Source: Comamonadaceae bacterium (GTDB lineage: Bacteria > Pseudomonadota > Gammaproteobacteria > Burkholderiales > Burkholderiaceae_C). From it: a DNA stretch of 38,764 nucleotides. Of the stretch, positions 7,855 through 15,681 are shown in pieces (the first letter of the stretch is position 1; each line of letters starts with the position of its first letter). A program made the position numbers and the translations under genes. The DNA is taken from positions 1 to 38,764 of the forward strand of contig JAIXOZ010000167.1 of NCBI GenBank assembly GCA_027486495.1, given 5' to 3'. The notes beneath the pieces are model-generated. The model was given only the letters and a program-made list of their open reading frames with translations, did no database searches and was not told where the DNA came from.

Positions 7855-8781
7855 ATGAATTTGAAATGGGAGCACCTGCCACAAGCCGATTGGGAAGAAT
7901 TTCATTCGGCCCAGCGAGGTGCTTTGCAGCAGGCATGGGCTTACGGCGAAGCCTTGACCTCGTTGGGTGTGAACATGTCGCGGGCTATGGTCTGGCAAGA
8001 AGGCCAAATCGTGGCCATTGCTCAATTCATGTGCAAACGGATGCTTGGCTACATCTCTTTGGCCTCTTGCATGCGGGGCCCGATTTTCCATCCCGATCTC
8101 AGCCCCGCTGAACGTGCCGAGATTTATAGGCGCTTGCGTCAATCCATACCACTGCCCCGCTTGAAAGTGACCTTGTTTTCCCCCGACCGCACGGGCGAAC
8201 AAGTCGAACCGGTTGAAACCAGAGGCATGTCACGGGTGATGACTGGTTACTCCACCGTGCTGCTCGATTTGACCCTTCCGCTGCCCACATTGAAAGCCCA
8301 GCTCGAGGGCAAGTGGCGCAATCGCTTGAACAAAGTGTTGGCCCATGTGAAGTTGCGCATCCATGTGCAACCGAGCCGCAAGCGCTGTGATTGGCTGCTG
8401 GGCCAAGAACTCGCCCAGCGCGAAGCGAAAAAATTCCATGGACTGCCCACCAATTTTGTACAAGCTTACATCGCCACTGCGGTTGAACCCCGTCAGGCCT
8501 TTGTGGTGGCTTATGCCGAACTGGGCAAGAACACGGTGGGCGGCATGCTCTTTCTGATTCATGGCCGAGTTGCCAGTTACCATATGGGCTGGGCGGACGA
8601 AGAGGGTCGGCATCTCAATGCCCACAACGCATTGCTTTGGCAGGCCATGGCTTACTTGCAGGAACAGGGCATCGAGGTGCTCGATCTGGGCGGCGTCAAC
8701 ACCCGCGATCTGCCTGGCATTTCTCGCTTCAAACTGGGCACGGGCGGTCAAGCCATCACCCTTGCGGGAACTTATTTTTGA
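7855..8781 (+). CDS. FemAB/GNAT-like aminoacyl or acyl transferase
   Basis: This is a 308-residue protein that looks like the FemAB-type double-GNAT family (lipid II:glycine glycyltransferase-like, Acetyltransf_6 type). Features used are LEGKWRNRLNKVLAHVKLRI in the middle, the long second-domain strand pattern GGMLFLIHGRVASYHMGWAD, and the closing LDLGGVNTRDLPGISRFKLG, which is typical of the family. Members transfer amino acids or acyl groups to cell-wall precursors or small molecules; the substrate here is unknown. It is divergent from the mot operon and is followed 8 bp later by an envelope protein gene, suggesting a joint cell-envelope role. Confidence 0.7.
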   Translation: MNLKWEHLPQADWEEFHSAQRGALQQAWAYGEALTSLGVNMSRAMVWQEGQIVAIAQFMCKRMLGYISLASCMRGPIFHPDLSPAERAEIYRRLRQSIPLPRLKVTLFSPDRTGEQVEPVETRGMSRVMTGYSTVLLDLTLPLPTLKAQLEGKWRNRLNKVLAHVKLRIHVQPSRKRCDWLLGQELAQREAKKFHGLPTNFVQAYIATAVEPRQAFVVAYAELGKNTVGGMLFLIHGRVASYHMGWADEEGRHLNAHNALLWQAMAYLQEQGIEVLDLGGVNTRDLPGISRFKLGTGGQAITLAGTYF

Positions 8782-8789
8782 GGGCAATC

Positions 8790-9200
8790 ATGACGATGCG
8801 AGCATTTTCAATGCGTGCTGTGCTGAGGTGGAGCCTGTGCTGTGCAAGCTTGGCGGGCTGCCTGAGCCCTTTGACCGCACAGGCTTGGACCCGCATCGGC
8901 GAAACCCAAGACCTGACTCTTTATGTGGACCGCAGCGCCATCGAGCGTGAAGACAGGGTCCGCCGCGTCTGGGAAATGCAGGACCTCAAAACACCGGACC
9001 CCGAAGGGGTGCGCTCCAGACGCTACTTGAACGAATACGACTGCACCTACAAAATGCACCGCTTGGGTCAGATGACAAGTTACGCCGGCCCGAAACTGAC
9101 CGGGGGCAAGGTTGCTGAAGTCAAGGACATGGGCTACTGGCGAAAAATCCCACCCAATGGCGTTTTTGTGCTGACCTACATCGCCGTTTGCATTGAGTAG
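8790..9200 (+). CDS. adhesin-E-like periplasmic/envelope protein
   Basis: This 136-residue exported protein resembles the surface-adhesin protein E family. The N-terminus has a signal peptide with hydrophobic core around residues 11-30; cleavage may occur after TAQA (residue 32), while LAGC (21-24) also looks like a lipobox, so lipidation is possible. The mature part starts WTRIGETQDLTLYVDRSAIE and contains the family pattern RRVWEMQDLKTPD, YDCTYK and a C-terminal Cys that may pair with it. The start at 8790 has GAGGGC upstream and leaves 8 bp from the preceding gene, so the two probably form an operon. Confidence 0.7.
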   Translation: MTMRAFSMRAVLRWSLCCASLAGCLSPLTAQAWTRIGETQDLTLYVDRSAIEREDRVRRVWEMQDLKTPDPEGVRSRRYLNEYDCTYKMHRLGQMTSYAGPKLTGGKVAEVKDMGYWRKIPPNGVFVLTYIAVCIE

Positions 9201-9596
9201 GCTTTGTGTGGGTTTTTTTCGTTACAGACCGCGTCAATGCCCGATACTTTGACTCTCAAGTAAGTTAAGGCTGACAGAGAGGTCATTGGCCAGGGCGGAA
9301 TTTTTGTGTCCCCGAGCGCCAATTTTCTTTGCACTCAGCTTGGCCACAAAAAAGAACCGGAAGCGTTCGAGCTCGGATCCGGTTTTCCATTTTTGAGTGT
9401 TTTTTCTACCGCAGAGGTACGTGGAATGCGGCAGCTTTGTCCACGGCTTTGCCTCTGCAGGCATTGGCGACTGCGCGCACGGGCATCAGGTGGCCAGCTC
9501 ATGCAAAGTCTGGTGGCGTGAGCCCTACGTGCCACACGCAGCGCATGGCCCGCGTCAAATTCAGGGCGGCGCACCTGAGACCCTAGAGAAAACAAC
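9201..9596. other. 396-bp stretch without a recognised gene
   Basis: Every frame is short or lacks familiar motifs. The middle (about 9300-9410) is AT-richer than the surroundings and the last 180 bp are GC-rich, giving a composite look. No terminator-like hairpin, tRNA or transposon end was seen. It may hold a decayed gene or a dispersed repeat; I cannot decide from sequence alone. Confidence 0.5.
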
Positions 9597-10187
9597 TCAA
9601 GCCCTCAGTGCGGCCTTGACCTGCTCCATGCGGTCTTGGCCCCAGAACATTTCTTCGCCTACAAAAAAGCTAGGGGCTCCAAACACGCCACGCTCCACGG
9701 CCTTCATCGTCACGGCCTTGAGTTGGTCTTTGGTCGCCTGCTCATTCGCCATGGCCAACAAGGCCGCCGCGTCAAATCCGGCGGCGGTCAACATTTGCCC
9801 GGTGATGACCGGGTCGTTCAAATTGAGCGAGTCGACCCAAATCGCTTGGAACACCGCATCCATGAACGTTGGCATGCGCGGATCGTTGTGCATCTGCAAA
9901 GCGGTCACCATCCGCATCAGCGTGGTCGTGATGATCGGGAAGTGGGGATTCATGTTCAAGGGCACACCATACCCATCGGCAAAGCGCTTGAAGTCCACAA
10001 ACACATACCGCCCCTTGGCGGGCACGGTCATGGGCGAGGCATTGCCCGTGGCCTGAAACACCCCGCCCAGCAACATGGGCAGCAAATTGGCTGAGGCCCC
10101 GGTTTCGGCACACATTTTGGGCAACTGGGTATGGGCCAAGTAGGCGGCCAAACTGCCAAAGTCAAAGTAAAAATCAAAGGTTTTCAT
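9597..10187 (-). CDS. 2-hydroxychromene-2-carboxylate isomerase-like (DsbA/GST-kappa fold) protein
   Basis: This is a 196-residue thioredoxin-fold protein of the DsbA/HCCA-isomerase family. The N-terminus KTFDFYFDFGSLAAYLAHTQLP has the family FDFxSPxAY pattern, and the C-terminal GVFGAPSFFVGEEMFWGQDRM is the conserved cis-Pro/active region. The family uses glutathione as cofactor to isomerise ring-cleavage products in aromatic degradation, but many members have other roles. Start 10187 is chosen because AGGAGA lies 7 bp upstream; the in-frame start at 10208 would overlap the previous gene. It is the last gene of a minus-strand trio with the SDR (17-bp gap). Confidence 0.8.
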   Translation of the reverse strand: MKTFDFYFDFGSLAAYLAHTQLPKMCAETGASANLLPMLLGGVFQATGNASPMTVPAKGRYVFVDFKRFADGYGVPLNMNPHFPIITTTLMRMVTALQMHNDPRMPTFMDAVFQAIWVDSLNLNDPVITGQMLTAAGFDAAALLAMANEQATKDQLKAVTMKAVERGVFGAPSFFVGEEMFWGQDRMEQVKAALRA

Positions 10188-10204
10188 GGGTGTCTCCTGC
10201 GTTG

Positions 10205-10954
10205 TCAAAACTTTTCCATGTAAGGGCGCAAGTCAAGTTCATGCGTCCAGGCGTCGCGTGGTTGCTGGTGGAGCATCCAGTAGGCGTCGGCAATGTGCTC
10301 GGGGTTCAAAATGCCGCCTTCGTCCTTGAGTGCGTAGCGCTGCGGAAATTGGGTGCGGATGAACTCGGTGTCGATCGCGCCGTCGATGATGGTGTGCGCC
10401 ACATGAATGCCCATGGGTCCGAGTTCGCGGGCCATGCTTTGCGCCAGGGAGCGCAAAGCCATCTTGCCGCCAGAAAAGCCTGCGAAATGCGCGCTGCCGC
10501 GCAGCGATGCGGACGCGCCCGTGAAAATGATCGTGCCTTTGTGGGCCTTGCCGCTCACAGCCAATTCATCTCGACCCACCATGCGCTTGGCCACTTCACG
10601 ACCCGTGATAAAGCCAGCCAAACAGGCCATCTCCCACATTTTGGTATAGCGCCGAACGGTCTCGGTCAAGATGCTGTTGGGCGAGTTGGCACCAATGTTG
10701 AACACCATCACCTCAATCGGACCGATATGGGCTTCGATGTGCTCGACCAATGCGATCACATCGTCTTCATTGCGCGCATCGGACCCGAAGCCATGGGCCA
10801 CACCCCCGTCTTGTCGGATCTGAGTCAACAATGGCTCTAATTTGTCCAATGTGCGGCGTGTGGCGCAGACGGTGTAACCCTCGCGTGCAAAACGCCTGGC
10901 CACCGCACCCCCCGTGGCATCACCCGCACCAATGACCAAACAGACCTTAGACAT
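10205..10954 (-). CDS. SDR-family protein lacking the catalytic Tyr
   Basis: This is a 249-residue short-chain dehydrogenase/reductase. The dinucleotide loop is GAGDATGG (residues 9-16) and the NNAG region is replaced by FNIGANS (85-91). The segment FTGASAS holds the expected Ser148, but the YxxxK motif reads FSGGK (160-164), so the catalytic Tyr is Phe while Lys164 is kept. The following RSLAQSMARELGPMGIHVAH is typical of a subgroup of proteobacterial SDRs. Loss of Tyr suggests altered chemistry or a binding role. It is the middle gene of a packed minus-strand trio (9-bp and 17-bp gaps). Confidence 0.85.
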   Translation of the reverse strand: MSKVCLVIGAGDATGGAVARRFAREGYTVCATRRTLDKLEPLLTQIRQDGGVAHGFGSDARNEDDVIALVEHIEAHIGPIEVMVFNIGANSPNSILTETVRRYTKMWEMACLAGFITGREVAKRMVGRDELAVSGKAHKGTIIFTGASASLRGSAHFAGFSGGKMALRSLAQSMARELGPMGIHVAHTIIDGAIDTEFIRTQFPQRYALKDEGGILNPEHIADAYWMLHQQPRDAWTHELDLRPYMEKF

Positions 10955-10963
10955 GGGAACTCC

Positions 10964-12121
10964 TTATTCCACGCGAAACGTCAAGCCAGCATGGGCCTGC
11001 AAGCGAGCGATCAGTTTTTGGCTCATGCTGGAGGCTGGTGTCCAGATACCGCCGGGTGTTTGGGGGGCGTCTTGGAGCAGACAGATGGCCGCTTCGCTGA
11101 TCATTTTGGAGGTGCTGCCGTAGCCGGGGTCGCGGTCGCCTTGCACGCTCACGCGGCAGGTCTGACCTTCAGTGTTGTGGCCGATGAACAAAACATCGTA
11201 GGAGCCGGCATCGCGCTCCGCACGCGAAGGGCCTTCGCCAGGTTGCAACACATCCGCACCGCTCATGCTTTTGTCCGCAGCAATCGCTTCGGCCACGGCC
11301 TGGCCTTTGTCGCCTGGGCCGGTGATGACCATTTCGTCGTAAACGAAGTCGGCGCCCCAGGCCTGCTGGAGCAAAAAGTTGGAACGGTGCACATTGCGGG
11401 TGTTGATGGTCGCCATCACAAAGGGGGCCACCCACACATTCAGCACCTCATCGACCATGGGTTTGTGCGCGGTCGGTTGCTTGGGGCCGGTAAATCCGGG
11501 GGTTAAAGAGAATGGATTTTTCAGCAAGTCCAGCACACCGGGCTGGCTGGCAGCGGCCGCCATGGTGGCCTTGAAGCTGGCCGCTGTGCCCCCCGAAAAA
11601 GTTCCCTTCATCTTGCGCACTCGGCCCCGCACGCGCGAAGCGGGCGTGCCAAAACGTTGTTGCATCTCGCCCTGCAGCATCAACACCCCCAGATCAAAGG
11701 GAATGGAATCAAAACCGCACGAGAACACAATGCGCGCCCCGCTGGCTTGCGCTGCGGCATGGTGCGCGTCAATCATCTGGCGCATCCAGGCCGGCTCGCC
11801 ACACAGGTCCACGTAGTCGACACCGGCCTCGGCGCAGGCTTTGACCAAGCCGCTGCCGTACAACTGATAAGGCCCCACCGTGGTCAAGACCAAGCGGGTG
11901 CGTGCCATCAAGGCTTGCAGGCTGGCCGGGTCTTCGCTGTCGATCACCACCAAAGGCGTGTCAGCGGGTGCGCCCACTTCGTCACGCACGGCAGCCAGTT
12001 TGCTGGCGCTGCGCCCGCCCATGGCCCAGCGCAGACCAGTTGATTGCTGGAGTAAATATTCGATCACCAAGCGGCCGGTGAATCCGGTGGCACCATGCAC
12101 CACGATGTCAAATTCTTTCAT
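10964..12121 (-). CDS. saccharopine dehydrogenase-like NAD(P)-binding protein
   Basis: This 385-residue protein starts with a Rossmann motif (VVHGATGFTGRLVIEYLL) and continues in the pattern of the saccharopine dehydrogenase/trans-acting enoyl reductase family (TVGPYQLYGSGLVKACAEAGVDYVDLCGE region; CGFDSIPFDLG at about 134-144). Members reduce or act in trans on enoyl or imine substrates, and many are of unknown function; lysine metabolism is not implied. It is first in a minus-strand trio with the SDR and HCCA-isomerase-like proteins. Its ATG at 12121 is followed upstream by a 220-bp region with hairpins. Confidence 0.85.
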   Translation of the reverse strand: MKEFDIVVHGATGFTGRLVIEYLLQQSTGLRWAMGGRSASKLAAVRDEVGAPADTPLVVIDSEDPASLQALMARTRLVLTTVGPYQLYGSGLVKACAEAGVDYVDLCGEPAWMRQMIDAHHAAAQASGARIVFSCGFDSIPFDLGVLMLQGEMQQRFGTPASRVRGRVRKMKGTFSGGTAASFKATMAAAASQPGVLDLLKNPFSLTPGFTGPKQPTAHKPMVDEVLNVWVAPFVMATINTRNVHRSNFLLQQAWGADFVYDEMVITGPGDKGQAVAEAIAADKSMSGADVLQPGEGPSRAERDAGSYDVLFIGHNTEGQTCRVSVQGDRDPGYGSTSKMISEAAICLLQDAPQTPGGIWTPASSMSQKLIARLQAHAGLTFRVE

Positions 12122-12186
12122 TCAGGCTCTTTCATTCATCCATGAAGCAGGGCATGCCATCCCTGATTCATGTAGCAACGGCAAAA

Positions 12187-12203
12187 CAACAGCTTCGCTG
12201 TTG
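12187..12203 (-). other. hairpin upstream of the saccharopine-dehydrogenase-like gene
   Basis: CAACAGC-TTC-GCTGTTG (7-bp stem, 3-nt loop) is followed on the minus strand by TTTTGCC. It could be a weak terminator or leader hairpin for the minus-strand trio. TTGACT (12201-12206) overlaps it and could act as a -35 box on the plus strand for the VOC remnant and NAD(P)-binding gene. Confidence 0.3.
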
Positions 12204-12345
12204 ACTTGGATCAAAAATTAATCCTATCACTTCATTTGCTCAGCCGGTGCTGACTGCTTGCGTTAAATTCTTGAGTGCTCACCTGCGCGAGCAGTCAGCG
12301 CCTCAGCCCGTCACTCGGCCTTAACAGGTCTTGAAAGCCCCCGCC

Positions 12346-12504
12346 ATGATCGACCACACCTGTGTCCACCTCAGCGACTTTGCCCAAAGCAAAGCCTTCT
12401 ACAGCCAAGCCCTGGCCCCCAAGCCCGAGGACGGTGGCGCTTTGGTGCTGGACTCCGAGAGCCACAACATGGAGGCGCTGTACCACGGGCCGAGCAGGGC
12501 ATGA
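12346..12504 (+). pseudogene. VOC (glyoxalase-fold) gene with large internal deletion
   Basis: The 52-codon frame begins MIDHTCVHLSDFAQSKAFYS, the usual start of ~125-residue VOC/glyoxalase-like proteins, and ends with GALVLDSESHNMEALYHGP, the usual end of the same family. About 70-75 residues between them are missing, including most of the fold and at least part of the metal site, so it cannot be a functional VOC enzyme. The joint is in frame. The stop overlaps the next start in ATGA, so the remnant can still couple translation to the downstream gene. Confidence 0.75.
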
Positions 12505-13139
12505 GACGGCTGCTCATCCTGGGTGCCACCGGCCTCGTCGGCCAACACGTGTTGGGGCAAGCCCTGTCCGACCCCGGCGTGGTGCAGGTCGTGGCCCCTA
12601 CACGGCGCACGCTGGTGCCTCACCCCAAGCTGCTGAACCCCATCGTGGATTTCAAGGCCTTGCCTCAGGCCGATTGGTGGGCGACCGATGCGGTGGTGTG
12701 CTGCCTGGGCACCACGCTGAAGCTGGCGGGCTCACCCGCAGCGTTTCGCGAGGTGGACCACGACCATGTGCTGGCCGCTGCGCGCCTGGCCCGCGTGGCG
12801 GGCACGCCGACCTTTGCCTTGAACTCATCGCTGGGCGCAGCGGCAGGCAGTGGCAACCTGTATTTGCGCACCAAGGGCGAGACGGAAGACGACCTGGCGG
12901 CTTTGGGCTTTACCTCTCTGACGCTGGTGCGGCCGTCTTTGCTGGACGGTGGACCTCGGCCCGACACCAGGCCTGGCGAGGCGGTGGGCCTGTGGTTTTT
13001 TCGGCTGGCTTGGCCCCTCATTCCAGCGCGTTACCGCGCTGTGCGCACGGATGCCGTGGCGCGTGCCTTGCTGCGGGCGGTGCGACAGGCCAAGCCAGGC
13101 CGCAGCTGTGTTGAAAACGCAGAGATTTCAAAGGTTTGA
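12501..13139 (+). CDS. NAD(P)-binding Rossmann (HTATIP2-like) protein
   Basis: This is a 212-residue atypical short-chain dehydrogenase-like protein. The motif LILGATGLVGQHVL at the N-terminus (residues 5-18) binds NAD(P). The pattern DAVVCCLGTTLKLAGS with VDHDHVLAAARLAR and YLRTKGETEDDL is typical of oxidoreductase HTATIP2/NmrA-like proteins; the YxxxK-like pair is Y136 and K139-type, weakly conserved. Function unknown. Its start lies in the stop of the truncated VOC frame. No dedicated Shine-Dalgarno is evident at the start, which fits translational coupling. Confidence 0.75.
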   Translation: MRRLLILGATGLVGQHVLGQALSDPGVVQVVAPTRRTLVPHPKLLNPIVDFKALPQADWWATDAVVCCLGTTLKLAGSPAAFREVDHDHVLAAARLARVAGTPTFALNSSLGAAAGSGNLYLRTKGETEDDLAALGFTSLTLVRPSLLDGGPRPDTRPGEAVGLWFFRLAWPLIPARYRAVRTDAVARALLRAVRQAKPGRSCVENAEISKV

Positions 13140-13141
13140 GC

Positions 13142-13285
13142 CTGTTGGTTAAAGAAAGCCACTACCCCAACTTCGGCACCGCCCACTCCCGTACTGTGAT
13201 GCCCGGCTACTCGCTGTGCATGGCCATCGCGAACAAGGACGGCGCGGCGATTTGCAAGTGGCTCGGGCCAGGCTGTATTCTGTGA
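13142..13285 (+). pseudogene. acnB 3' remnant 2, with internal deletion
   Basis: The frame from 13142 reads KESHYPNFGTAHSRTVMPGY then SLCMAIANKDGAAICKWLG before a stop at 13283-13285. The first part matches the aconitase B segment before and at the Fe-S ligands (normally PGCSLCMG), and the second part matches NKDGAAIYK, which in intact AcnB lies about 60 residues later. The intervening residues are deleted in frame. The first cluster Cys is Tyr. The natural end of acnB is absent. The fragment begins right after the preceding gene stops. Confidence 0.75.
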
Positions 13286-13338
13286 CCGATTTCCGCTCTC
13301 TATTTGGGGAGGCACAACTGTCTCGAGGAGACGTTTTA

Positions 13339-14361
13339 ATGGCTTTTGCTCTTCACGGCCTCAAGGTCTGCACTTTCCTCACAGCCATGGTCTTGATGAC
13401 CGCTGCGCAAGGTCAATCCGATTGCCGACCAGCGCCAGCGGGCGTGGCCCAGTTGCTTGAAATCAGACCGGGCTTTCATCGTGTGCAAGGCCCTTTGGCC
13501 GAGTTCGATCCCTGCCACCGTTCCGTTCAATTGTCGATGCCGGGGTTGTTTGCGGACAAGCTGGCCGACAAGCCACCTTTGATGATCATTGCCCACGGGG
13601 GCAATGGTCCCGGCTCGGCCGAGCAGGAAATGGTCAGGCGGATGAACGCGCGCGGTGTGGCCACCTTGTTGTTCGATGCCTATGAAATGAACGGATTTCA
13701 GTACCGCGGTACTTCGCTGTTTTTGACGGGTGCCACCAATGAATCTCGCCAGCGCATGATCTTCAAAGCCACCCTTGGGGCTTACCACTGGATTCGTCAA
13801 AACGCACACATTGACACCACACGCCTGTACATCCATGGCTTGTCCAACGGCGGCAGTGTGGCGCTGAACATGGCCGCTGTGGTGGATCCCGCACATGTCC
13901 GAATGGTGTTTTCTGAAGGGGCACCTTCGGCAGGCATTGGCATGCCGGATCAGCTTCGGGTACCTTTGAAAATGGTGTTCGGCAAACTCGACAACTATGG
14001 CGGCAGAACGGCCGACGACTGGATGCACCTGCGCACCGACCCCTGTGTGGTGAATCAGCCCGCCGAAAGCGCTGCGCCTGGCACGGCCCAACGCTGCAGT
14101 CTTCGCATCAATCCTGCGGCGCAGGGCTTATCGCCTTTTCAATGGGGTGAGCAACTCAGGGCCCAGGGCCAGCCCCTGGAATTCTGGTTCTACGACGAAG
14201 CCGCACACGGGTTGTTGGCGGGGGCTATCGATCGAGGCATGCGCACCTATGGTTCTGGCCCCACGGCCTCCCAACGCTTTGGCTGGATTGGCGCGAGTTC
14301 CAATGCGGCCAACCTTTTTGTCGCTGACCTAATGAAGGCCATCAAAACGAGTTACCCCTGA
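13339..14361 (+). CDS. secreted alpha/beta hydrolase
   Basis: This is a 340-residue exported alpha/beta-hydrolase of the dienelactone-hydrolase type. A signal peptide (hydrophobic residues 8-24, likely cleavage after AQG or nearby) leads to a mature domain. The oxyanion region LMIIAHGGNGPG (81-92), nucleophile elbow GLSNGG (Ser169) and C-terminal DEAAHGLL (catalytic His) make the triad. Paired Cys near residues 29/59 and later Cys suggest periplasmic disulfides. Start 13339 is supported by GAGGAG 9 bp upstream. Substrate unknown; esters or small lactones are possible. Confidence 0.8.
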   Translation: MAFALHGLKVCTFLTAMVLMTAAQGQSDCRPAPAGVAQLLEIRPGFHRVQGPLAEFDPCHRSVQLSMPGLFADKLADKPPLMIIAHGGNGPGSAEQEMVRRMNARGVATLLFDAYEMNGFQYRGTSLFLTGATNESRQRMIFKATLGAYHWIRQNAHIDTTRLYIHGLSNGGSVALNMAAVVDPAHVRMVFSEGAPSAGIGMPDQLRVPLKMVFGKLDNYGGRTADDWMHLRTDPCVVNQPAESAAPGTAQRCSLRINPAAQGLSPFQWGEQLRAQGQPLEFWFYDEAAHGLLAGAIDRGMRTYGSGPTASQRFGWIGASSNAANLFVADLMKAIKTSYP

Positions 14362-14553
14362 TTTTTGAGCGGGTGTGCGCCTCTCAGGCCTTGGTTTGTA
14401 GTCCTCTCCCCAGGGCTTTGAAAGGGCTGGGCAAAGTCAGGGGCGCATCTTCGACACACCGGTGCATGTCCGAGTACAGACCATGGTCAATCGGCTTGGC
14501 TTTGGACGTGCCCCGGGTTCAGCGTAAGGTAGTAGCACTTTTTTGGAGAACAC

Positions 14554-15516
14554 ATGTTCAACCGCCGCCATTTTCTGGGTACCGGCCTGGCCAGTGCCAC
14601 AGCCTTGACCTTTTCCTCCGTCTGGTCACAAAACACGCCACAGTTCGGTCCACCTGAGTTGCCTTCTGTGGGCTTTCGCCGCATGAAGTTGGGGGCCATG
14701 GAGGTCATTGCCTTGAACGATGGCGCTGTGCGCCGCCCGTTGGGTCAGGAATTTGTGCCCGCTGTGCCGCTCGACCAAGTCAAGGCTTTGTTGGCCTCGC
14801 AAAACCTGCCCACCGATTACATCGATGTGCCCTACACACCGTTTTTGTTGATCAACGGCAACCAGCGTTATTTGTTTGACACCGGTTTTGCCGACAACGG
14901 CCCCCCCACCACGGGCAAGTTGCTGGGCAATCTGGCTGCTGCGGGTTTCAAGCCTGAGGACATCAACAACGTGGTGCTCAGCCACTTTCATGGTGACCAC
15001 ATCAATGGCTTGCGCTTCAAAAACGGCAACTTGGTTTACCCCAATGCCCGTGTGCATGTGCCCACACCCGAGCACGCTTTCTGGACAGACGAAGCCCGCA
15101 TTGCGGCAGCACCTGCTCAGATGCAAGGCGCCTTTGGGGCCGTCAAGCGCGCCTTGACGGGGTTGACTTCGGACCAATTGGTCAAGTTTGAGCCCGGCAG
15201 CACCTTGGCCCCTGGTCTTCAGTCGGTGGCCGCTTTTGGCCATACCCCTGGACACACCTTGTTCACGGCGAGTTCTGAAGGCCAATCGTTTGCCTATGTG
15301 GCCGACATCACCAACGTGCCATCCTTGTTTGCCCGCAACCCCGATTGGGCCGTGCTGTTTGACATGAACCCCGAGATGGCCCGCCAAAGCCGCCGCCGCA
15401 TCTTTGACATGTTGGTCAAAGAAAAAATGATGGCCGGTGGTTTTCACTTCCCTTTCCCAGCCTTTGGTTCCATCATGCCCTCGGGCAATGGCTACCAGTT
15501 TGTACCGGTGGCCTGA
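14554..15516 (+). CDS. exported MBL-fold metallo-hydrolase
   Basis: This 320-residue metallo-beta-lactamase-fold enzyme has the zinc motif SHFHGDH (His144, His146, Asp148, His149), then HTPGHT (third His) and ADITN (bridging Asp). The N-terminus FNRRHFLGTGLASATALTF is a twin-arginine type signal, so the folded enzyme is probably exported by Tat. The family covers lactonases, arylsulfatase-like and other hydrolases; no substrate can be named. GGAGA lies 6 bp before the ATG. A strong terminator follows. Confidence 0.85.
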   Translation: MFNRRHFLGTGLASATALTFSSVWSQNTPQFGPPELPSVGFRRMKLGAMEVIALNDGAVRRPLGQEFVPAVPLDQVKALLASQNLPTDYIDVPYTPFLLINGNQRYLFDTGFADNGPPTTGKLLGNLAAAGFKPEDINNVVLSHFHGDHINGLRFKNGNLVYPNARVHVPTPEHAFWTDEARIAAAPAQMQGAFGAVKRALTGLTSDQLVKFEPGSTLAPGLQSVAAFGHTPGHTLFTASSEGQSFAYVADITNVPSLFARNPDWAVLFDMNPEMARQSRRRIFDMLVKEKMMAGGFHFPFPAFGSIMPSGNGYQFVPVA

Positions 15517-15542
15517 GCCCATCGCTTGCGCTGTACCCCCCC

Positions 15543-15573
15543 AAACCCACGCCCACAAGGCGTGGGTTTTTTT
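15543..15573 (+). terminator. rho-independent terminator after the MBL-fold gene
   Basis: A 9-bp perfect stem ACCCACGCC / GGCGTGGGT with loop CACAA is followed by a run of seven T. Confidence 0.9.
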
Positions 15574-15681
15574 GTGTCCGTTTTGGACAGTCCGATACAC
15601 AGCGCGTGGGTAAGATATTTTTGTGCCGCGAGCCAGAGCCCAAGGCGCATGCGGCACCCCTGTTTCTTTGGAGAACCCCCT

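Noticed and set aside
9368..9382. Adjacent SacI and BamHI sites (GAGCTCGGATCC) resembling a cloning polylinker
   Set aside because: No other vector sequence around; a chance match of two hexamers is likely.
14502..14530. TTGGAC-17-TAAGGT as a promoter for the MBL-fold gene
   Set aside because: Spacing is right but both boxes are poor matches; not enough to list as a feature.
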